11,190 nt of DNA from an uncultured Gemmatimonadota bacterium (lineage in GTDB: Bacteria > Gemmatimonadota > Gemmatimonadetes > Gemmatimonadales > Gemmatimonadaceae): positions 1-11,190 of the forward strand of contig CAMPKM010000059.1 in NCBI GenBank assembly GCA_946887155.1, read 5' to 3'. The translations under genes and the position numbers were made by a program. The notes below the pieces were generated by a model. The model searched no databases. It was not told where the DNA came from and worked only from the letters and a program-made list of their open reading frames with translations. Position 1 is the stretch's first letter. Every line of letters starts with the position of its first letter. Shown one piece after another: positions 6,611-11,190 of the stretch.

Positions 6611-6731
6611 CCACACGTCGGCGAAATAGGATGGCATTGCGTGTTGCGGAAGGCTTCACCCTGGGAATGCGTGAGGCATCAATTCCACGCGCTCGCCTGA
6701 CCAGGGTTGCCAACATTGGCCCCTGCCTGCC
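6605..6731 (-). pseudogene. Apparent deletion relic of a fourth Uma2 cassette (leader repeat joined to last codons)
   Basis: On the minus strand, 6731-6628 is a copy of the Uma2 upstream repeat: 61 of 75 bases match the distal block at 2656-2730, and the connector matches the copy before Uma2 copy 1 (25 of 35 bases) down to ATCCT within the leader. The match then stops, and the next bases (6628-6605) read Tyr-Phe-Ala-Asp-Val-Trp-Ala-stop. This resembles the ends of Uma2 copies 1 (KYFANVCS) and 2 (EFFADALE); 18 of 24 bases match the end of copy 1. The simplest reading is a Uma2 gene whose whole body was deleted. The repeat part is solid; the tail is short and could be coincidence. The 174 bp between the peptidase and the MazG-like gene hold nothing else except the hairpin at 6581-6610. 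Confidence 0.5.
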
Positions 6732-6738
6732 TACCCCA

Positions 6739-7038
6739 TCAAGGCTGCGAAACAGGGTGCCGCTTTGCGAGCTTCTCGACATTCGAAGCGGCCACATCCT
6801 CCAATCGAAAACCCATGCTCGTCGCTACTCCGGCGACGCACCAGAGGACGTCGCCGAGTTCTTCGGCGAGACGATCGCGATCGAGTGAACGATTCTGGAA
6901 GAGGTGCTTGCGCACGTGTGCCAGCACTTCGCCCGCTTCCTCGGCTATCCCCGCTGCGGCGTCGAGCAGTTTTTGATCACCGGTGAGCGATGCGTTCATC
7001 GTCCGCGCGGCTGCCTCCTGGTACGCATCAAAAGTCAC
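6739..7038 (-). CDS. MazG-like nucleotide pyrophosphohydrolase
   Basis: 99 aa from the GTG at 7038. It is an all-helical MazG-type protein with the metal-binding signature EEAGE (33-37, Glu33/Glu34/Glu37) and EELGD (59-63, Glu60/Asp63). That matches the family pattern EExxE...ExxD, with 22 residues between the halves. The N-terminus TFDAYQEAA is typical of short MazG-like pyrophosphohydrolases, which hydrolyse NTPs or dNTPs to the monophosphate and PPi. The GTG is preferred over the ATG at 7056 because GGGGAGG lies 6 nt before it and the predicted N-terminus matches the family. It overlaps the end of the kinase gene by 11 bp, so it is probably co-translated with it. The substrate is unknown. 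Confidence 0.88.
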   Translation of the reverse strand: MTFDAYQEAAARTMNASLTGDQKLLDAAAGIAEEAGEVLAHVRKHLFQNRSLDRDRLAEELGDVLWCVAGVATSMGFRLEDVAASNVEKLAKRHPVSQP

Positions 7039-10000
7039 GCTTGGCCTCCCCGGCATGCATGAGTTTCTCTACCTCGTTGCGTTGCTGTACAGCGGCTCCC
7101 TCGGCGTTACGCCATAACGTCAATAGCTGGTTCCAGGCGTTATGCGCCTCGTCACGCCGGCCCGCGCGGGCATGCAACTCACCGATGCGGCGCAGCACGT
7201 GGCCGATCTCGATGGCGTCATTTTCATAGCGCCAGAGCCAGGGCGTAGCGAGATACTCGCGATACGTGGCCAGCGCGAGGTCAGGCTTTCCAGCTGCATC
7301 ATACGCACGGGCCAGGAATGGCAGCACACAGATGGTGCACCAGGACGAGCGGGACGCCGCGAGCAGCTCGCGCTCGGCTTCCTGCACCCGGCCCGTTGCC
7401 AGGGCAATTTCACCACGCGTCCACGCCAGTTGGGCGATCATGAGGCGATCGATCGCGCGATTGTTGCTGTCGGCCGCGGCCAACAGCTCTCGCGCGCGAG
7501 CGATGTCGCCGGCTTCGGCATAGAACCTCGCCAGCGCATCGTATGGCCGGTCCGCCGGCAGAATGCTGTCGATGGGATACAGCGCGAACACGGAATCGAC
7601 AATGGCACGGGCGCGCGCTGCCCGCTTGTTGTAACGCAGCTCGAGGAAGCCAAGCTGCATGGCGCCGAAGAAGCGCCGGCCGTACGACTCGCTCTTCGTG
7701 CTCAACGTGATCTGCGTGCGCCAGAGACGCTCGGCTTCCACCAGGCGACCCTGGGTCATGGCGATGGCGGCGAGCTGTTCGTACGCATCCACCAGCGCGA
7801 GCGTGTCGCCCTGCAAGCGCAACTGATTGGCGCGGGCAAGTTCCTCGGCCTTTTGCCAGTCCTGGCTCGCCGCCGCGTGCTGCACTTCGACTATCGGCAC
7901 CAAACCGTCATCCGGAAATCGACGGTGCATGAGGTCGAGCACATGGCGCGCTTCAGTCAACTTTTCATCACCAACAAGTGCGTTATACAATCCGTGGTAC
8001 AGCACATTGATGCTGGAGTCGATGGCGATTGCACGATTCCACAGCGTGACGGCTTCGGCGAACTGGCGCGTGTCGCGATAGGCAAGTGCCAGGTTGTTCA
8101 GGATGGGTACGTCGGACGGGTAACGTTCCAGCAAGCGGCGGTACTCGCGTATGGTGCCTTCGTAATCGTTGCGTACGTAGGCGTCCTGCGCGACCATGAC
8201 CGCGCGTTCGCGGAGTGGCAGTCGATCCGCGTGCTGGAGCGCGCTCATCCTGGCCGCGAGCGCACGCCCGGGTTCAGCCAGAGCGGCGTAGGCACTCGCG
8301 ATCCCGGAGTAGGCGGTGGCGAAACCCGGGTCCAGCGCGATCGCTTCCTCATAGTGGCGCATGGCAGCAACACGATCGCCGTTCACGAACAGCCGATAAC
8401 CCTGGGTGTACGCGCGCAGGGCAGGCAGCGAAGCGGTCGTGGCCTGCTCCAGGGCCGGCATGTCGCGCAGGTCGCGGAGCGACTCGCCAAGTCGTTGGCG
8501 GAACGCCCGGCTCGCCCGGCCAACGGCGGCGATGAGCTGCGTGGAATCGTCCGCGGTCTCGCGCACCGCCGACAGGGCCTCACCGCCGTCGGCGCTGGTG
8601 AGCTGCACGGCAATGGCGTATGTCCCGCCAACACGGGCGATCGAACCGCTCACGTATGCCTTGGCACCCTCGCGCAAGGCGACATCGCGGGCGACGCTGT
8701 CGTCGGGAATGAACGAACCCTGGTGCTTCATGCGTTCGAGCGCCAGGTGAACCTGCACCGGGGTCAAAACACGCACGTTAGGCGATTGTGTCAGGTCGAT
8801 CCGGAATGCCTCGGTAATCGCGGCGGCCAGCATCGTATCGCCCTGCTGGTCCCTGAACCGGCTGACGACGATCCGGTCGCGGGCCGCGAGTGGTCCGCCA
8901 AGCAGCGACGGCCCCGAATCGGCTCCGCGCAGCATCACCAGCCCCCCGCCGAGCAGGGAGGTCACGACGACGGCAGCCGCTGCGGCGATCAGCACGGCGC
9001 GGTTCCGCTTGAGGTACTTGCCGGCCCGGTATGTGAGGCTGTCGGGCCGGGCGTTGATCGGCAGGCCGTGCAGATGCCGCCGGATGTCGGCGGCCAGGTC
9101 ATCGACCGACGCATAACGCCGCTCCGGTTCCTTGCGCAGGGCCACCAGGCAGATCGTGTCGAGGTCGCCACGCAATTGGCGGCGAAGGATCTTCTGCGTG
9201 CTGACGCTGGGCGGCTCCGGCACCGTCGTCCGCACGGCGTCGGCGATATGGAGCGGGTCGCGGCTGCGCGGGTGGTACGGGGACTGGCTGGTGAGCAGCT
9301 CGTACAGCACGACACCTAACGAATAGACGTCGCTGGCGGTGGTGCCGCTCTGTCCTTCGACCTGCTCGGGACTGGCGTATTCCGGCGTCAGCAGGCGAAG
9401 TCCCGTGACGGCGGTCGTTCCGGCTGGCGCCTCGGCTGACACGGCCTTGGCGATGCCGAAATCGAGCAGCTTCGGCACACCCTCCATGGTCACCAGAATG
9501 TTGGCCGGCTTGATGTCGCGGTGAACGATCCCGCGCCGGTGGGCATGCGCCACGGCGTCGCACACCGACAGAAAGAGCAGCAGCCGTTCGGCGACAGAGA
9601 GTGAGCGCGAGCGCACGTACTGGTTGATCGGCGCACCGGCGATGTACTCCATGACGAAAAACGGCAGTCCGTCATCGCTCGTGCCGCCGTCGAGGAGGCG
9701 CGCGATGTTGGGGTGCTCCAGCGACGCGAGGATCTGACGTTCGGCGCGAAAGCGGCGGAGCAGGGGATCGATATCCAGCCCGCGCTTGATGAGCTTGAGC
9801 GCGACGCGTTGCTGGTACTGGCCGTCCGCCCGCTCCGCGAGGTAGACCGCACCCATGCCGCCGCGCGCGATTTCGCTGAGGACGCGATACGGACCGATCA
9901 GCCGCCCGGGTGAAATCGCATCGCCGAGTTCCGGCCAGATACTGTTGACGGCAATGACGGGCGTCTCGATGAAACCGCTCGAGTGTTCGTGCGCGGCGAT

Positions 10001-10135
10001 CAACGCTTCGGCTTCATGACGAAGGTCCGAGTCAGCGCCGCAGGCATCGGCGAGATACGTCGCACGGCGCGAAGGCTCGACCGCGAGCGCCCCGTGAAAG
10101 ACGTCGTTCAGCCGTTCCCAGCGGTCGGCCTGCAT
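7028..10135 (-). CDS. Transmembrane Hanks-type Ser/Thr protein kinase with C-terminal TPR region
   Basis: 1035 aa. After a short helical N-terminus (DRWERLNDVFHGAL) comes a kinase domain at ~83-355: glycine loop IARGGMGAVY (89-98), ATP-binding Lys114, HRDIKPAN (205-212) with catalytic Asp207 preceded by Arg, DFG at 225-227, SPEQ (255-258) and SDVYSLGVVLYELL. All catalytic residues are present. A hydrophobic span at about 380-402 predicts one membrane helix, putting the rest (~403-1035) outside the cytoplasm. That part begins with a TolB/FlgO-like region (~420-545) and continues with tetratricopeptide-like repeats (e.g. 576-625 and 655-710). The ATG at 10135 overlaps the sigma-factor stop as TGATG, so translation is probably coupled. 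Likely role: signalling kinase sensing through its exterior domain and acting with the sigma factor; substrate and signal unknown. Confidence 0.94.
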   Translation of the reverse strand: MQADRWERLNDVFHGALAVEPSRRATYLADACGADSDLRHEAEALIAAHEHSSGFIETPVIAVNSIWPELGDAISPGRLIGPYRVLSEIARGGMGAVYLAERADGQYQQRVALKLIKRGLDIDPLLRRFRAERQILASLEHPNIARLLDGGTSDDGLPFFVMEYIAGAPINQYVRSRSLSVAERLLLFLSVCDAVAHAHRRGIVHRDIKPANILVTMEGVPKLLDFGIAKAVSAEAPAGTTAVTGLRLLTPEYASPEQVEGQSGTTASDVYSLGVVLYELLTSQSPYHPRSRDPLHIADAVRTTVPEPPSVSTQKILRRQLRGDLDTICLVALRKEPERRYASVDDLAADIRRHLHGLPINARPDSLTYRAGKYLKRNRAVLIAAAAAVVVTSLLGGGLVMLRGADSGPSLLGGPLAARDRIVVSRFRDQQGDTMLAAAITEAFRIDLTQSPNVRVLTPVQVHLALERMKHQGSFIPDDSVARDVALREGAKAYVSGSIARVGGTYAIAVQLTSADGGEALSAVRETADDSTQLIAAVGRASRAFRQRLGESLRDLRDMPALEQATTASLPALRAYTQGYRLFVNGDRVAAMRHYEEAIALDPGFATAYSGIASAYAALAEPGRALAARMSALQHADRLPLRERAVMVAQDAYVRNDYEGTIREYRRLLERYPSDVPILNNLALAYRDTRQFAEAVTLWNRAIAIDSSINVLYHGLYNALVGDEKLTEARHVLDLMHRRFPDDGLVPIVEVQHAAASQDWQKAEELARANQLRLQGDTLALVDAYEQLAAIAMTQGRLVEAERLWRTQITLSTKSESYGRRFFGAMQLGFLELRYNKRAARARAIVDSVFALYPIDSILPADRPYDALARFYAEAGDIARARELLAAADSNNRAIDRLMIAQLAWTRGEIALATGRVQEAERELLAASRSSWCTICVLPFLARAYDAAGKPDLALATYREYLATPWLWRYENDAIEIGHVLRRIGELHARAGRRDEAHNAWNQLLTLWRNAEGAAVQQRNEVEKLMHAGEAKRDF
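7045..7051 (-). promoter_or_regulatory. Ribosome binding site fixing the GTG start of the MazG-like gene
   Basis: GGGGAGG on the minus strand, 6 nt before the GTG at 7038 and inside the last codons of the kinase gene. It is the strongest Shine-Dalgarno in the right half of the window and decides the start in favour of the GTG over the ATG at 7056, which would lie upstream of it. Confidence 0.75.
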
Positions 10136-10719
10136 CACGATGCCGGTTTCGTGTTGAGGGCATTGAACAGCCAGGCGCGGGCAAAGCTCCACTCACGTTC
10201 GGCGGTGGCCCGGGAGATCTCGAGGACTTCCCCGATTTCGTCCATCGTCAACCCGCCGAAGAACTTCAGCTCGACGACCCGTGCCTTACGAGTGTCCATC
10301 GCATTCAACCGTTCGAGCGCGTCCTCGAGTTCGATCAGCTCGACCTGGGGGGCGGCGGCCGAGGCTTCGACCAGGCTGAGGGACACCTGTTCGCGCTTTC
10401 CGGAGCGCTTGTCCGCCGCCCGGTCGCGGGCGTGGGTGATCAGGATCCGGCGCATGATGCCGGCGGCCACTCCCATGAACTGGGCCCGGTTGCGCCAGTC
10501 GACCGCGCGCTGGTTGATGAGACGCATGTAGGCTTCATGTACGAGCGCGGTGGGCTGCAGGGTATGGTCGGGACGTTCGGCGCCGAGGTAGTGCTCGGCC
10601 AGTCGATGCAACTCCTCGTAGACAAACGGCACCATGGCGTCGAGGGCGTTGCGGTCTCCGCCGGAGAACTGGAGCAGCAACTGCGTCACAGCTCCGGTTC
10701 CGGCATCGGGGTTTGTCAT
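10135..10719 (-). CDS. ECF-type RNA polymerase sigma factor (TIGR02999-like)
   Basis: 194 aa from the ATG at 10719. Sigma region 2 covers ~20-105, with LHRLAEHYLGAER and the hallmark LVHEAYMRL (59-67), and WRNRAQFMGVAAGIMRRILITHARDRAADKR after it. Region 4 covers ~132-188, with RKARVVELKFFGGLTMDEIGEVLEISRATAEREW split between two helices (HTH at about 157-178). The LVHEAYxRL string and the length fit the TIGR02999-type group, which often sits beside Ser/Thr kinases. An upstream in-frame ATG at 10764 lies inside a hairpin loop, and longer starts give an unconserved N-terminus. No good ribosome binding site is seen for any start, so the exact start is uncertain. Likely role: directs polymerase to a regulon under control of the coupled kinase. 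Confidence 0.92.
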   Translation of the reverse strand: MTNPDAGTGAVTQLLLQFSGGDRNALDAMVPFVYEELHRLAEHYLGAERPDHTLQPTALVHEAYMRLINQRAVDWRNRAQFMGVAAGIMRRILITHARDRAADKRSGKREQVSLSLVEASAAAPQVELIELEDALERLNAMDTRKARVVELKFFGGLTMDEIGEVLEISRATAEREWSFARAWLFNALNTKPAS

Positions 10720-10742
10720 GCGAGCAACGGGTCGCGGTGAGG

Positions 10743-10780
10743 CCGGCGGCACGTTCCCGGCCATGGGAAAATGCCGCCGG
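10743..10780 (-). promoter_or_regulatory. 38-nt bipartite hairpin in the leader of the sigma-factor gene
   Basis: Perfect 9-bp outer arms CCGGCGGCA (10743-10751) and TGCCGCCGG (10772-10780) enclose a second perfect stem TTCCC/GGGAA (10754-10758 and 10765-10769), with 2-nt internal bulges and a 6-nt loop. The structure ends 23 nt before the chosen sigma ATG, and the alternative ATG (10764) falls in the loop. On the minus strand no T-run follows; on plus, TTTCGTCC follows. It may be an attenuator or translational control element for the sigma-kinase-MazG unit, or the 3' hairpin of the upstream gene. Confidence 0.6.
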
Positions 10781-10858
10781 TTTCGTCCTCCCTCAATGAT
10801 CACACCGTTGCCCTCCCACCTTGCGCATCGGTCGGTAGGCGCCGAAAGCAACTCGCTC

Positions 10859-11190
10859 TCACATCCGGTTCAGCCGTTCGGCAACCGTTTTCGCCAGCGT
10901 CACGAGCTGCGGCTGCACCGATTCCGCCGATTTCCCGTCGGGTGCAGAGAGCGACATCATGAACATCCGCGTACCGGCCCTGCCGACGAGAAATGCGGCG
11001 GTGTCCTGGTACTTGCTCTCGGGCACGAAGTAGAAGACGTACGCTCCGGCCCCGAATCCGCTGACCGGGTGCTTCGTGACTTTTTCGACCTTGTAGTTCT
11101 TGAGGGTCCAGTTGATTTCGTCCTCGGGCTTGGCGCTCGAGTACACCCTGATCGAAACGACGCCCCCGAAGTCGCAGACTGATCCTGATT
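10859..11190 (-). CDS. 3' end of an uncharacterised protein (5' truncated by window edge)
   Basis: The frame is open from the right edge down to TGA at 10861-10859; the GTG at 11146 is probably internal, since codons upstream of it read through without a stop. About 110 residues are visible: a strand-rich region (VVSIRVYSS, then YKVEKVTKHPVSGFGAGAYVFYF), a VGRAGTRMFMMSLS strand, and an amphipathic C-terminal helix ending LAKTVAERLNRM. The pattern suggests a small alpha/beta domain, possibly exported, but no family is recognised. It is on the same strand as the sigma factor, 139 bp upstream of it, separated by the hairpin at 10743-10780. Confidence 0.65.
   Translation of the reverse strand, partial: SGSVCDFGGVVSIRVYSSAKPEDEINWTLKNYKVEKVTKHPVSGFGAGAYVFYFVPESKYQDTAAFLVGRAGTRMFMMSLSAPDGKSAESVQPQLVTLAKTVAERLNRM

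Noticed and set aside
7142..9319. 725-codon open frame on the plus strand
   Set aside because: It lies wholly antisense to the kinase gene, whose catalytic motifs and TPRs are unmistakable. Long antisense frames are expected in GC-rich coding DNA, and the translation has no recognisable domain.

Overview
The window is GC-rich, with dense, mostly non-overlapping genes. It looks like the chromosome of a soil-type bacterium, most likely from Gemmatimonadota (a group with many S9 peptidases, ECF-sigma/Ser-Thr-kinase pairs and Uma2 proteins). That placement is an inference from gene content and style; no rRNA or other phylogenetic marker is present.

Left part (1-2730): the 3' end of an unrecognised gene, then three Uma2-family (DUF820) predicted PD-(D/E)XK nuclease genes. 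The first is on the minus strand, the second on plus and the third on minus. All three carry the same 52-bp sequence immediately before their ATG (39 of 52 positions identical in all three). For the first and third, the similarity continues further upstream. A fourth copy of the upstream repeat lies at 6628-6731, next to a MazG-like gene. It is joined there to a few codons resembling the end of a Uma2 gene, so it looks like a deleted fourth member.

Middle (2758-6564): a MazF-type toxin-antitoxin pair. Its near-consensus promoter would start transcription at the antitoxin ATG, giving a leaderless mRNA. Next comes a large secreted S9 (prolyl oligopeptidase) serine peptidase with a signal peptide, a complete Ser-Asp-His triad and four glycine/arginine-rich insertions in its propeller domain.

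Right part (minus strand, 10719 down to 6739): a tightly packed three-gene unit. An ECF-type sigma factor overlaps, through TGATG, a 1035-aa membrane Ser/Thr kinase with a C-terminal TPR region. The kinase end overlaps a MazG-like pyrophosphohydrolase that starts at a GTG with a strong ribosome binding site. A 38-nt bipartite hairpin lies just before the sigma start. The right edge holds the 3' end of an unrecognised, possibly exported protein.

No tRNA, rRNA, CRISPR array, recognisable transposase or integron attC site was seen. The least conventional signals are the Uma2 leader/repeat family with its apparent deletion relic, the leaderless TA promoter, and the sigma-kinase-MazG coupling.
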